DNA of 43,726 bases from the NCBI GenBank assembly GCA_945883955.1, contig CAMCYN010000006.1, forward strand, positions 1-43,726, given 5' to 3'. The notes under the pieces were generated by a model. That model was not told the origin of the DNA. It did not search any database and saw nothing but the letters and a program-made list of their open reading frames with translations. Below are positions 16,545 to 25,828 of this stretch, in pieces. Each line of letters begins with the position of its first letter. Position 1 is the stretch's first letter. The stretch is from Akkermansia muciniphila. Lineage in GTDB: Bacteria > Verrucomicrobiota > Verrucomicrobiia > Chthoniobacterales > Chthoniobacteraceae. The position numbers and the translations under genes were made by a program.

Positions 16545-17881
16545 GTGTAACGGGCGTTTTGATGCCGGGGTAAAAAGAAGGCGGGAAGCAGCGTATCCAC
16601 TTTCAGCAACGCTTCACGCGTCAGCTCAAACCGTTCGCCCTGCCAATCCGCGAGTTTCCGTTGGCCCAGTTCCGCCCACTGTGGAGCAAAACGCGTCCGG
16701 ATATCCTCGCCGAACTTCTGACTAAAATACGGAGCATTCACACGGCCCAACTTCATCTGTAAAATTAGCTCCCGAATCATTCGCTCCTCGGGAGTCGTCG
16801 CCATAGCCCGGGAAACGGGCAGTTCTTCACGTTCAACCCGGTCGATATATTCACCGATCTCAGCCACATTCTGGAAGTGGACGCCGCCAATATGTGAAAA
16901 GGAAGCCACCCCGGCTCCCACCAGGTCCGCCCCTTTCCAGAGCGCGTCACGATAAACAAACCGTGTCCGCTCCGGATCCCGTACCGCCGTATATCCACTG
17001 GTCACGGTATATCCGGCTTTCTCGAGTTCCGCGAAGGCGTACCCTACCCAATCCCGCTTTTGGTTCCAGGTGGCAACCGGCGCCACCAGTTTCCCTTCTT
17101 CTTTCATCTGCTTGAAAATCCCCGTGTTATACGGCACCTCCATCTGATAAATGGTCACGCAGTCGGGGGAGAGCTCGATCAGCTTGCGCACGTTTTCACG
17201 CCAATTTTCGTCCGTCTCCTCCACCATTCCCGCGATCAAATCGACATTGATTTGGGGAAATCCTGCGGCGCGCGCCCATGCAAATGCGCGATGAATTTCA
17301 TCCGCACGATGAGCCCGGCCGTTGATCTCCAAAATGCGGGAATCAAAATTCTCCACGCCCAGACTCAAACGAGTCACCCCAAGCTCACGAATGGCCAGAA
17401 GCTTGGCCTCATTCAACGTTCCTGGTTCGGCCTCAAACGTGACCTCTTCCACCTCATCCCAGGGAAGGAGCGCTTTCATCCGATCCGTCAGCGAACGCAG
17501 TTGAGAAACACTTAGGTAACTCGGCGTTCCCCCTCCAAAATAAACAAACCGTGGTTTTCGGCCGTTCACAAAAGGAGCCGCCGCGTACCTTGCCAGCTCT
17601 CGCATTCCGGCATCCAAATACCGCTGGATCTCAGACGCATTCCGGTCGGTATAAACTCGGAAATAGCAGAAGTGACAGCGTTTGCGACAAAACGGGATAT
17701 GGAAATAGACCCCCAGCGGAGTTTCCGGGGCAGCCGGATTCTTGAGTAACTCTTCGAGATAACGCGCCGTGCCCGCATCCCAAAAATGAAAGGGCGGATA
17801 GTTCGCGATGAAATAATTCCCTGCGGTCGTCTCCTCGGCTTCCGGCACTGGAAGTTGCGAGTCTGGCAGTAGGTTGCTCAT
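16541..17881 (-). CDS. HemN/HemW-like radical SAM protein
   Basis: This 446-residue protein has the radical SAM cluster motif C65-RKR-C69-HF-C72 (HIPFCRKRCHFCYF), GGGTP at 116-120 and a HemN-type C-terminal part (about 350-430: TPEERMIRELILQMKLGRV). In true HemN the cluster motif reads CxxxCxxCxC; here the extra Cys is replaced by Phe and the following residues are RVYTD, unlike HemW's CDFNS. So it is a relative, not clearly a coproporphyrinogen oxidase. Its job may be a radical step in the operon's small-molecule pathway, or haem chaperoning. The ATG overlaps the stop of the preceding propeller gene, and its stop overlaps the chorismate-lyase-like start. Confidence 0.8.
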   Translation of the reverse strand: MSNLLPDSQLPVPEAEETTAGNYFIANYPPFHFWDAGTARYLEELLKNPAAPETPLGVYFHIPFCRKRCHFCYFRVYTDRNASEIQRYLDAGMRELARYAAAPFVNGRKPRFVYFGGGTPSYLSVSQLRSLTDRMKALLPWDEVEEVTFEAEPGTLNEAKLLAIRELGVTRLSLGVENFDSRILEINGRAHRADEIHRAFAWARAAGFPQINVDLIAGMVEETDENWRENVRKLIELSPDCVTIYQMEVPYNTGIFKQMKEEGKLVAPVATWNQKRDWVGYAFAELEKAGYTVTSGYTAVRDPERTRFVYRDALWKGADLVGAGVASFSHIGGVHFQNVAEIGEYIDRVEREELPVSRAMATTPEERMIRELILQMKLGRVNAPYFSQKFGEDIRTRFAPQWAELGQRKLADWQGERFELTREALLKVDTLLPAFFLPRHQNARYT

Positions 17882-19038
17882 GGTTTTGAGGGGTTTGAAT
17901 GAAGTCCGTAAACAGAGCCGTCTTCGGCACCAATAATAATCCAACCGTCTGAAACTGCAGGCGATGCCACCACTGGCGCACCAAGCTCATAGGTCCAACG
18001 CTCGGACCCGTCTTTCATGGAAACGCAATAAATCCGGCCATCCAGCGATCCCACAATAACCGCATCGCCACAGATCACCGGCGACCCGTCTATTTTGCCC
18101 CGCGTGGACACCTGCCAAAGCATGGTTCCATCGGCGCGGTTGAGGCAATGAAGCCTCTTGTCATTCCCTCCAATAACCACGCGATCTGAACTGACTGCGG
18201 CGCTCGACAGGTAGGGAAAATTGCGGTCGCGATATCGCCATAACACGGTGGCGGTTTTGGGATTCAGCCCCATGACCACATTTCCATAATGGCCCACATA
18301 CGCCATTCCGTCATCGGCTACTGCCACTGAAGAAGCCACATAAGCATCAGATTCAATTTGCCTCAACGCCTGCCCGTCCTTGAGAGACACCACCCGAAGT
18401 ATCGCGTCACATCCGCCAAAGATCACCTCGCCTTCCGGCAACAAGGCAGGCGTTCCATTGATGTAATTATCCGTGGCGGCCTTCCAGATCCCCTTTCCCG
18501 TGGAGGCATCCACGCAGTGCAAATTCGAATCGTAGCCGCCTACCAGAATCCAGTCAGCGGTCCCGTCGGGAGATTTCGCGGTATTCGCACCTCCCAAGAT
18601 TTTGTCTCCCGTCTCGTAATGCCAAGTCAGGGTTCCGGATTCCGAATCGAGACAATATAACTTCCCGTCGCTCGAACCCACGATCACCTGTGTGCCCAGA
18701 ACCAAAGGGGTCGCTTCCACGGCTCCCTCAGTTTTAAAGGACCATATCTCTTTTCCCGAGCTGAGATAGAGCGCGTGAACAATACCGGCATCATCCCCGA
18801 CAAAAATCCGGCCTGAAGCAATAGCCGCTCCGCCTTTAATCGGTTTACCCGCCACAAATGACCACTCGAGCTTTGGAGAGGCAGGCGCCGCCATCGAGGA
18901 AACGCCGTTCAGATGCGGATTCCCCCGGTGCATAGGCCAGTCAGACGTTGCCCCATCGACCCGCGCCCCCACCGCACCCACCACCGCACCTAAAAAAACG
19001 GCTCGTGCATCACTCCAACCGGATTTCAGGAAGGTCAC
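17878..19038 (-). CDS. Secreted PQQ-type beta-propeller protein (GTG start)
   Basis: This 386-residue protein has a hydrophobic signal-like start (about 12-30) and the motif DWPMHRGNPHLNG, then seven or so regular blades: VHALYLSSGKEIWSFKTEG, LYCLDSESGTLTWHYETG, LHCVDASTGKGIWKAA, LHCLNRADGTMLWQV and IYCVSMKDGSERWTYELG. These are BamB/PQQ-type repeats. The start is GTG, joined to the alcohol dehydrogenase stop as GTGA. Its stop overlaps the radical SAM start. It is a second propeller inside the same operon and probably acts in the periplasm. Confidence 0.87.
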   Translation of the reverse strand: MTFLKSGWSDARAVFLGAVVGAVGARVDGATSDWPMHRGNPHLNGVSSMAAPASPKLEWSFVAGKPIKGGAAIASGRIFVGDDAGIVHALYLSSGKEIWSFKTEGAVEATPLVLGTQVIVGSSDGKLYCLDSESGTLTWHYETGDKILGGANTAKSPDGTADWILVGGYDSNLHCVDASTGKGIWKAATDNYINGTPALLPEGEVIFGGCDAILRVVSLKDGQALRQIESDAYVASSVAVADDGMAYVGHYGNVVMGLNPKTATVLWRYRDRNFPYLSSAAVSSDRVVIGGNDKRLHCLNRADGTMLWQVSTRGKIDGSPVICGDAVIVGSLDGRIYCVSMKDGSERWTYELGAPVVASPAVSDGWIIIGAEDGSVYGLHSNPSKP

Positions 19039-20171
19039 GTCAACACCTCCGAATAAAGAGCTTCAAAGTCAGCCTGCGAATAAGCCACTGGATTAAACTT
19101 CAAGGTCCATTGTTGGCAGGCCTCAGCAGCCAGAGACGGAATCACATCGGCAGTCACCCCCAGCGTGGCGAGATTTGCTTTCAGTTTTGCCTCTTCCAAA
19201 ATGGACTCCACAGCCTCCAGCAACGCTTCGATCGAACTCAATCCGGCGGCGGCTGCATGCTCCAGATATCCCCTCCGGGCCGCAGGATCGCTGGCGTTTT
19301 TCCGCACCACTCCAGGTAACATCCGGCCAACTGCCTGCCCATGGACAATCCCAAAGCGAGCCGTCAATGGGTTGGCCGCAGAGTGGGCACATCCAAGCAT
19401 TGAGTTCTCGATGGCCAAACCGGCATAAGCCGCGCCCAACTGAATTTGGCCGCGTGCCAGCACGTCCCCAGGATCAAGCAGGACCTTTGGCAATGCACGT
19501 AGGCAGAGCCGAAAAGCTTCACGAGAATAGAGCAGGGAAAGCGAATTTCGCTTCGTCGTAACGGCAGTTTCAAGCGCATGAGCCAGCGCATCCACTCCGG
19601 TACAGGCAGTCACCCGGGGCGGTTGAGAAATCGTTAAGAGAGGATCCAGAATGGCCACCTTCGCAGCGGCTTTGGGATCTCCACACGCCATCTTCTGATG
19701 CGTCTCTGGATCTGAAATCAGAGCAAAAGACTGACACTCGCTCCCGGTCCCCGAAGTGGTCGGAATAGCAATCAGGGGCAGCATCGGTTGCGTGGCTTTT
19801 CCCACTCCCCAATAGTCCCGCATCTGCCCGCCATTGGTCAGCAGGAAATTGGCACCCTTTGCCGTGTCCATCGAACTCCCGCCGCCAAGCCCGACGATCA
19901 GATCGACCTTAGCCTCCTCGGCCACCCGAACGCAGCGAGCCACGTCGTGGGTATCTGGATTCTCACGCACCTCAGCGAAAACATTCACCGAGAGGCCAGC
20001 AGCCTCCAGCGAACTCACCGCATGTGCGGCGTGACCCGCTCGAACAATTCCCGAATCGGTCACGAGCAGTACCCGGGAGCCATTCAACTCGCGGGCAAAC
20101 TCGCCCACACGGGAAAGTGTGCCCTCGCCAAAAACCACACGGGTTCTCAACAGGAAATCAAAGTGTGTCAT
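19035..20171 (-). CDS. Iron-type alcohol dehydrogenase
   Basis: This 378-residue cytosolic enzyme belongs to the group III, iron-containing alcohol dehydrogenases. The nucleotide-binding motif is GGGSSMD (96-102), followed by PTTSGTGSE (137-145). The metal ligands are D194 and H198 (GVDALAHALE), H263 (GCAHSAANPL) and H277 (GIVHGQAVG). All are present, so it should be active. It would reduce an aldehyde to an alcohol with NAD(P)H, or run in reverse. Set beside the aldehyde-dehydrogenase-fold gene and the adenylating enzyme, the likely substrate is the aldehyde they make. A 68-base gap separates it from the upstream gene. Confidence 0.92.
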   Translation of the reverse strand: MTHFDFLLRTRVVFGEGTLSRVGEFARELNGSRVLLVTDSGIVRAGHAAHAVSSLEAAGLSVNVFAEVRENPDTHDVARCVRVAEEAKVDLIVGLGGGSSMDTAKGANFLLTNGGQMRDYWGVGKATQPMLPLIAIPTTSGTGSECQSFALISDPETHQKMACGDPKAAAKVAILDPLLTISQPPRVTACTGVDALAHALETAVTTKRNSLSLLYSREAFRLCLRALPKVLLDPGDVLARGQIQLGAAYAGLAIENSMLGCAHSAANPLTARFGIVHGQAVGRMLPGVVRKNASDPAARRGYLEHAAAAGLSSIEALLEAVESILEEAKLKANLATLGVTADVIPSLAAEACQQWTLKFNPVAYSQADFEALYSEVLT

Positions 20172-20239
20172 AAGGGGGAACAGACAGGTGCTTTATTCTC
20201 CAAAGCGGCCGAGCGTCAGCGCCGCCGAAAACAGTGAAC

Positions 20240-21676
20240 TTACCATGCGCGCTCGATCGAACGGCGCTTGTAGAGGAATTCGAACATATTCCCCTCATGC
20301 GGCTGATCCCATGAAATCTTCATCGTAGAGACCGGACCCAAGTTGAGCCGTTCAATGAGTGATGAAGCCAACAACTGCTCGGTGAGACAGGGATCCTTTG
20401 TAATGGCTGTCACCACCAAAGAAGGCCCGATTTTTTCGAGCATCTCTGCCTGAGGTACCTCCACAACACTGGCATAAGGACACAGATATTCGCGATTGGC
20501 CAGAGGGTGAGCGAACGAATCACACCGGATAATTGTAGCCCGGAGGTAAACACCGCCCGCAAAAACCACCCGTCTTGGCCCGCCGCGATATTTTGCAGTC
20601 ACGTCCTCGGCGCCACTCGTTTTCAGTCCGTCTTCGATTGCTGCATCAATGAAATCGGCCATCTTCGGGTTGGCAAAACCAGACAACTTTGCGCCTTCGT
20701 CCTCGGGAGTCAGTGGCTCAATCGGTCCAAGCTTTTGCGCAAGGGCGTCGGCGATCTCGGCCCCATAACGCGGCACGACAACAGCGGACGCATTTACGCA
20801 TGAGCGGCCTCCGTTGTCAGAAATCGAAGCCGCAATGACATCGATGTATTCGCGCCAGTTTTCGATGCAGTCCTCCCCAATCAGCACTTTCGAAAACCCC
20901 GGGCCGTGAACCGAAAACTTCGGGTTATCGCGGTATTGGGCAACTGTGTTTGCATCACCAAATAAAAGAGCCCGGCCACAAATTTTCAGGACCTCAGCAG
21001 ATCCTTCATGATCGGTTGGATAAAATCCAAACGCCTCGGCCGGCGCACCAGCCGCAATGAAAGACTGAATCAATCGATAAGGCGTCCACGGCTCTTCTCT
21101 CCCAGGTTTGATAATGACCGGCGTTTTAAGCGCAATTGCAGGCAGCCACAATGAATTCACAGCAGGCGAATTACTAGGCATCACCAACCCAAGCGCCTGA
21201 GTCGTAGGATAATAGCTCACAGCAGCTCCACTCTGCTCCCCAAATCCCCGATCGATAACCTCCATTGGTAACCCACGCGTGAGGCCGTTTAGGACTGTCG
21301 CAACGTGCGTGAGCGCGTAATGGATTTTCTCCATATTCCTGCGGACCATCACATGGGGGAGTCCACTCGTACCCGACAAAGTCTTCACATAATCTTCCGC
21401 ACTTTGCTGATGCCCTTTATCTCCCAAAGGAAGCGTGCCCCTTAGAAATAGCTCCCCCGCCTTGGAAGAGATATCGACCAATTCAGCGACCGTGAATTTC
21501 TTTAATGCGGCACGTGCCTCGCCGATAAGCCGCATATCCTTCTTCAGAATCCCAGCGTTCACCTGACTGACCGTTGCAACCACCTGACCGGTGCGATGGT
21601 CAAGCACCTCGGTTTTATCCAGGCTCTCATACGGTTTGCCGCGACGCAGTACGGGCAGATGAGGCAGTGCGCTCAT
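20240..21676 (-). CDS. Aldehyde dehydrogenase-fold acyl reductase
   Basis: This 478-residue protein has the aldehyde dehydrogenase fold. The cofactor region is LGLVMPSNSPAVNS (163-176), then LKTPVIIKPGREEPW. The catalytic Cys is C293 in DNGGRSCVNAS. It lacks the usual FTGS-type turn, as acyl-CoA or acyl-adenylate reductases (LuxC-like) often do. Next to an adenylate-forming enzyme it most likely reduces an activated aryl or acyl carboxylate to its aldehyde. The pair resembles EhpG/EhpF, described for griseoluteic acid biosynthesis. Its ATG overlaps the stop of the adenylating enzyme (TAATG). Confidence 0.8.
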   Translation of the reverse strand: MSALPHLPVLRRGKPYESLDKTEVLDHRTGQVVATVSQVNAGILKKDMRLIGEARAALKKFTVAELVDISSKAGELFLRGTLPLGDKGHQQSAEDYVKTLSGTSGLPHVMVRRNMEKIHYALTHVATVLNGLTRGLPMEVIDRGFGEQSGAAVSYYPTTQALGLVMPSNSPAVNSLWLPAIALKTPVIIKPGREEPWTPYRLIQSFIAAGAPAEAFGFYPTDHEGSAEVLKICGRALLFGDANTVAQYRDNPKFSVHGPGFSKVLIGEDCIENWREYIDVIAASISDNGGRSCVNASAVVVPRYGAEIADALAQKLGPIEPLTPEDEGAKLSGFANPKMADFIDAAIEDGLKTSGAEDVTAKYRGGPRRVVFAGGVYLRATIIRCDSFAHPLANREYLCPYASVVEVPQAEMLEKIGPSLVVTAITKDPCLTEQLLASSLIERLNLGPVSTMKISWDQPHEGNMFEFLYKRRSIERAW

Positions 21677-22746
21677 TAGTAAACGCCCTCCACGATATTT
21701 TTCTCCATTGCGCCAAAAGGACGAACCTCAGCCACTCCATCCCACGCGTATTGCCCCCGCGGCTTACGCCGGAGTGCTTCGTCACGCTCCAGGAAGCGGG
21801 GCATAAAGAACTCCTTGGTCAGCGTGGTTAATTCCACTCGTCCCCATGTATCGTATTCAACCGTACGATCCGTGTCGTTTGGATCGACCACCCGAAGAAT
21901 CGCACGAGGTTGTGGCGCGTAGTAGCTGATGGAAAACTGATCCTCCGGCGTAAGCGGTACGGAGGCTGCAAGTCCCATGAGTGTGTTCCCATAAGTGGGA
22001 TAGAAGCCGATCCTGTTTTCCAGAATCTCTTCCACAATGAACCGGACGTATTGCGGCAGCATGGTAGTCCCTCCGCAGAATACACCACGGATTCCAGAAT
22101 CCCAAAGGTCCACTCGTTCCGCCAGGGCTTCCAGCAGTTTTGGCGTCGTAAACAGGCCGCTGACCTTGCGGTGCTTCAAAATGGTCGCAGCCTGATCTAC
22201 CACGTGATCCATATAGGCTTTAGCCTGATCGAACTGTTTATTGAGGATTAACCGCTTCACCCACCGGGGATCCAGATCAATAAAGTAACAAGCCGATCCA
22301 CGCACATTGGCCAGATGCTCGATGGCCAGTCGCAATCTGCGGGGGCCAGTCGGGCCCATCATGAGCCAGAAATGATTACGCGGAAAATGCTCGTCGCTGA
22401 TCTTATTGCTGAACTCGCTGTAATCGGTTTTGTAATCCTCCCAGCCGATTCGCTGTTTCGGCATCCCTGTTGTCCCGCCAGTTTCAAAGATATTGAAAGG
22501 TCTGCCGTTGTATGCCTTGGGCACCCAGACCTCGGGCTGCATGTCGCGCAGCCACTCGTCCTGAAAATGAGGGAACTTCTTCAAATCGGCAACGGACTGG
22601 ATTTCCGCACGGGGATCCCAACCCGCTTTTTTTGCCCAATCGAGCCAGAACGGAGATCCGGTTTCCGGACTAAAATGCCACTGGATAATTTCGAGGAGAT
22701 GAGACTCAAGCTGGGCCTGAGCTTCGTCGGCGGTCGGATTTTTCAT
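21676..22746 (-). CDS. EhpF-like adenylate-forming enzyme
   Basis: This 356-residue protein resembles a shortened ANL-superfamily adenylating enzyme. The phosphate-binding loop is ETGGTTGMPKQR (88-99). A later motif, YPTYGNTLMG, fits the aromatic/ATP pocket, and DGVAEVRPFG comes near the end. ANL enzymes usually have about 500 residues including a mobile C-terminal domain. That domain seems missing or very short here, which matches EphF-type atypical ANL proteins such as EhpF, thought to activate a phenazine carboxylate for reduction. LuxE (acyl-protein synthetase) is a more distant alternative. With the reductase encoded next, carboxylic acid activation is the likely role. Substrate is inferred as a hydroxybenzoate from the chorismate-lyase-like gene. 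Confidence 0.7.
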   Translation of the reverse strand: MKNPTADEAQAQLESHLLEIIQWHFSPETGSPFWLDWAKKAGWDPRAEIQSVADLKKFPHFQDEWLRDMQPEVWVPKAYNGRPFNIFETGGTTGMPKQRIGWEDYKTDYSEFSNKISDEHFPRNHFWLMMGPTGPRRLRLAIEHLANVRGSACYFIDLDPRWVKRLILNKQFDQAKAYMDHVVDQAATILKHRKVSGLFTTPKLLEALAERVDLWDSGIRGVFCGGTTMLPQYVRFIVEEILENRIGFYPTYGNTLMGLAASVPLTPEDQFSISYYAPQPRAILRVVDPNDTDRTVEYDTWGRVELTTLTKEFFMPRFLERDEALRRKPRGQYAWDGVAEVRPFGAMEKNIVEGVY

Positions 22747-22751
22747 AAGAT

Positions 22752-24227
22752 TTAAACGCGGGGGGCTATCAAAGATTCGTGAGAATTTTCTTCAGGCTTA
22801 GGCTCGGGAAGCCAGTGGGTAAGGATGACACCAATGAGTGCATAGACGCCGGCAACGACAGCGCCAGTAATGGCGATTTTGGAGGCGTTCGGCGGTTTGG
22901 CTTCCGAAAGGGTCAGGGTGATCCACGCAGCCGCAGTCCCGAGTACCCGTCCGCCGATATTAGCGGCAAAACTTTCCCCCGTACCGCGAAGATGAACGGG
23001 AAACACCAAGGGGATGTAGTTGCCCCAAAAGCTGAACTGCGCAACGGTGAGAAGTCCGGCCAGAAAAATTCCCACTTTTACAAGGGGAAGCGAATTCGAG
23101 TTCAGACTCCACGAAATCCACCAGAAAAATAAGGGAATCAACAAGAGGGCTGGCACTTGAAAGATTCGCAGCAATGTGCGGCGACTGACCACGACCACCG
23201 CCAGCAGTGCCAGAAGCACACGCCCGACAAGTCCACCAATCTCTTGCCAGAGAGTGACTCCGGCAACGGCTTTATCGGTGGCGTTGCCTGCGATCTGTTT
23301 TAGCTTTCCAGGCGGCGGCATCGGTTTCCCATCCGCCGTGGCCTGCGCAATGGCGGCCTCCTTTGCGGCCACCCCGACCGCCAGTATTTCTTGCTGGCCG
23401 GTTGTCGGGGCACTCAGAATCTGCGGGAGCTGCTGAATGGCGCCAAAGGCAATGCCGTAACTTGCCGCAAATACCAGTGTGGTTACCACCGTGGTTCTCG
23501 CGAGTTCGGGACTGAAAAGTTCACGCAAACTCGGACGCCGGAACTGTCCGGAAAGGCGCTTCCGCTCCCACTCCGGAGACTCGGGAAGAAACGGACGAAT
23601 CAAAATCAGAGGCAATGCCGGAATAACGCCGGAGATAAGCGTATAGCGCCAAGCCTCATGATTTCCGTGAATCGCCGGAAGACTGAGCGCGATATTCGCG
23701 GCCAAAATATTCGCTCCGGCTACCAGTAAACCTCCCAGCGACGATGCCGCCTGGGTATAACCGAGCACTTTCTCGCGACGTTCGGGATCGGTGAAAAGTT
23801 CAGCCAGCCAAGCCACAGCCGCTACGAACTCGACACACACACCGATAAAAACCAAACACCGGAAAAACAACAGTTGAGGCAGGGACGTGGACAACCCAGC
23901 GCCAACAGCCGCGCCCGCATACAGCAAGATACTAAACGTAAGCACACGCCGGCGCCCAAGCAGATCGGTAAGATACCCTCCCAACAAGCCAAACACTCCG
24001 CCCGCAATCGCAGGAATAAAAAAGAGCGTTCTGGCCCATCGGACATATGGTTCAGACCCGGGAGTTAGAAGCGGCACGCCATCCGCCCCCATGCCGCCAA
24101 GCACGGCCAAAGCCGGCTTGATAACGAGGGGGAGCATGAGCAATTCGTAGATATCGAATGCAAACCCGATGGCAGCAATCGTACATATAAGCCACTGGGT
24201 CCGAGTTAGTGGTATCTTGGCAATCAT
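22752..24227 (-). CDS. MFS transporter
   Basis: This 491-residue inner-membrane protein has the major facilitator pattern of about 12 helices. The conserved loop is GGYLTDLLGRRRVL between helices 2 and 3, and LPESPEWERKR follows helix 6, as in the metabolite:proton symporter group (sugar, aromatic acid or dicarboxylate carriers). The loop between helices 7 and 8 is unusually long (about 275-320, Ala/Pro/Lys-rich). It starts 13 bases after the propeller stop and ends five bases before the adenylating enzyme. Substrate is unknown; in this context an aromatic acid, aldehyde or alcohol is a reasonable guess, for export or uptake. Confidence 0.88.
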   Translation of the reverse strand: MIAKIPLTRTQWLICTIAAIGFAFDIYELLMLPLVIKPALAVLGGMGADGVPLLTPGSEPYVRWARTLFFIPAIAGGVFGLLGGYLTDLLGRRRVLTFSILLYAGAAVGAGLSTSLPQLLFFRCLVFIGVCVEFVAAVAWLAELFTDPERREKVLGYTQAASSLGGLLVAGANILAANIALSLPAIHGNHEAWRYTLISGVIPALPLILIRPFLPESPEWERKRLSGQFRRPSLRELFSPELARTTVVTTLVFAASYGIAFGAIQQLPQILSAPTTGQQEILAVGVAAKEAAIAQATADGKPMPPPGKLKQIAGNATDKAVAGVTLWQEIGGLVGRVLLALLAVVVVSRRTLLRIFQVPALLLIPLFFWWISWSLNSNSLPLVKVGIFLAGLLTVAQFSFWGNYIPLVFPVHLRGTGESFAANIGGRVLGTAAAWITLTLSEAKPPNASKIAITGAVVAGVYALIGVILTHWLPEPKPEENSHESLIAPRV

Positions 24228-24240
24228 GGCGGCAGATGAC

Positions 24241-25818
24241 CTAAGGCTTCACTTGAGCTGGAACCGGCGCAGCACCTTCTCCGTATACAAACAGGTGCGT
24301 TTGAGTGCCAATATACATGGCGCCGTTTGCGACAATTGGCGTCGAATAGATTGGCGCTCCCAGATTACATTCGCTGAGCACTTTCTTTTCCTTGCTCGAG
24401 GCCAAAACCACAAAGTCACCGTCTTCATCGCCGACATAAACCTTCCCATCGGCTACGAGAGTGGAACCCCACATGTGGGCCTGCATGTCATGTACCCAGA
24501 AAAGTTTGCCGGTCTCCGCATCCAGGCAATGCACAAATCCAGAGAAGTCGGCAATGAAGAGAAGTCCGTTTTCCGGATCGATAGATACCGTCGAAATCGA
24601 GCGCTTGATTCCTTTGTAATCCCAAATAAGCGCGGAACTTGTCACATCACCTTCCTTACTGGGATCAATACACAACAAACGTCCCACGCCCTCCCCGTGC
24701 TCTGGATCCTGGCCAACGGCGACATAAACGCGATTTTTATAAAAGACCGGCGTAGCATTCACTTCACTTGGTCCCTCAGCCGCCGGATACTTGATCGGCT
24801 TGCCATTCTTGTCCTTCTTGTACTCCTCTGGCACGCAATCAAACGACCAGAGCGTCTTAAGGAAACTCGAATCTCCTTCTTTAACTGCCTTGGTATTCAG
24901 GGCATACAGAACTCCATCGCCACCACCAAAGTACACCTGCGACTTACCGTTTACCGTGCCGAGAGATGGCGAAGTCCATTGCCCGTGGAGAATCTTTGGA
25001 CCAATCCCGGCATTATCCTCACCGAGAAGTTCACCAGTCTTTTTATCTAACGAGATAAACGAAGGTGACTGGGGAGACGGAATATTGACATGCGTCCAAT
25101 CCTGCCCGTTGGAAGTGCAAACAAAAATGCTATCTCCCTGAATAATCACTGAACAGTTGGATGCATTATGAGGAAACACTCCGAGTTCATCCATCATGTC
25201 GTATTTCCAGAGGATATCGGCATCCGTGAGGAGAACGTCCACCTTGGGTTTTCCAGGCCCAACCATGTATTGGCCTTCATCCTGGAAAGGCCCCTGATTG
25301 CCATTGGCCTGCCCGTGCAGATCCAGGCAAAGGACTTCACAGCGACTGGTCACTATGTAGACCCTATCCCCTTCCACACAAGGCGAAGCCAGTAATCCCA
25401 GATACTCCCAGTCGTTTACTTTACCCGAGGCCAGCTTGGGGACCGTGAGTTGCCAAAGCAGCGAGCCATCGGCCTCGCGCAAAGCGTACAAGATAGATTT
25501 GTCGTCCTTGAAACGGAGATCCCGGGGCGAGGCATTGTTTGTTCCTACGAGAACGACCCCTTGGGAAACCACCGGATTTCCGTAGGACTGCGATCCCAAT
25601 TTTGCGATCCACTTCACGTTCTTCGTGGTGGCCATATCAATCTCCTCCGAGTTGGGCTTAAACTTGCCCGGCGTGAAAGACGAAGGCAGGCCCTTCACCG
25701 GCGAATACATATTCCGCCCGGGGTCGTTCCCCCCCCATTGTGGCCAATCGGCAGCGAAGGCAGAGCAGCTCAAAACGGCCAAACCGATCACGAAAGACGA
25801 ACAAGGAAACAAGTTCAT
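24241..25818 (-). CDS. Secreted PQQ-type beta-propeller protein
   Basis: This 525-residue protein has a signal peptide (about 1-22, VLSCSAFAADWP), then DWPQWGGND, and a propeller with PQQ-like blades such as LYALREADGSLLWQL, VLCLDLHG, LYALNTKAVKEG, VHCLDAETGKLFWVHD and VYVGDEDGDFVVL. Its sequence reads like quinoprotein-family relatives found in planctomycetes and verrucomicrobia. I cannot see a catalytic vicinal disulphide or clear PQQ-contact residues. The ATG used gives a normal signal peptide; an open frame 48 bases longer is less likely. It starts ten bases after the stop of the largest propeller gene. Confidence 0.86.
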   Translation of the reverse strand: MNLFPCSSFVIGLAVLSCSAFAADWPQWGGNDPGRNMYSPVKGLPSSFTPGKFKPNSEEIDMATTKNVKWIAKLGSQSYGNPVVSQGVVLVGTNNASPRDLRFKDDKSILYALREADGSLLWQLTVPKLASGKVNDWEYLGLLASPCVEGDRVYIVTSRCEVLCLDLHGQANGNQGPFQDEGQYMVGPGKPKVDVLLTDADILWKYDMMDELGVFPHNASNCSVIIQGDSIFVCTSNGQDWTHVNIPSPQSPSFISLDKKTGELLGEDNAGIGPKILHGQWTSPSLGTVNGKSQVYFGGGDGVLYALNTKAVKEGDSSFLKTLWSFDCVPEEYKKDKNGKPIKYPAAEGPSEVNATPVFYKNRVYVAVGQDPEHGEGVGRLLCIDPSKEGDVTSSALIWDYKGIKRSISTVSIDPENGLLFIADFSGFVHCLDAETGKLFWVHDMQAHMWGSTLVADGKVYVGDEDGDFVVLASSKEKKVLSECNLGAPIYSTPIVANGAMYIGTQTHLFVYGEGAAPVPAQVKP

Positions 25819-25828
25819 AGCTAGAGTT

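Noticed and set aside
21676-22746. LuxE acyl-protein synthetase as the name of the adenylating enzyme
   Set aside because: Partner and size fit loosely, but the TGGTTGMPK loop and the aromatic context fit an EhpF-like ANL protein better, and no luciferase genes are present.
24169-25050. A 293-codon open frame on the plus strand
   Set aside because: It is antisense to a secreted beta-propeller gene with clear blade repeats.
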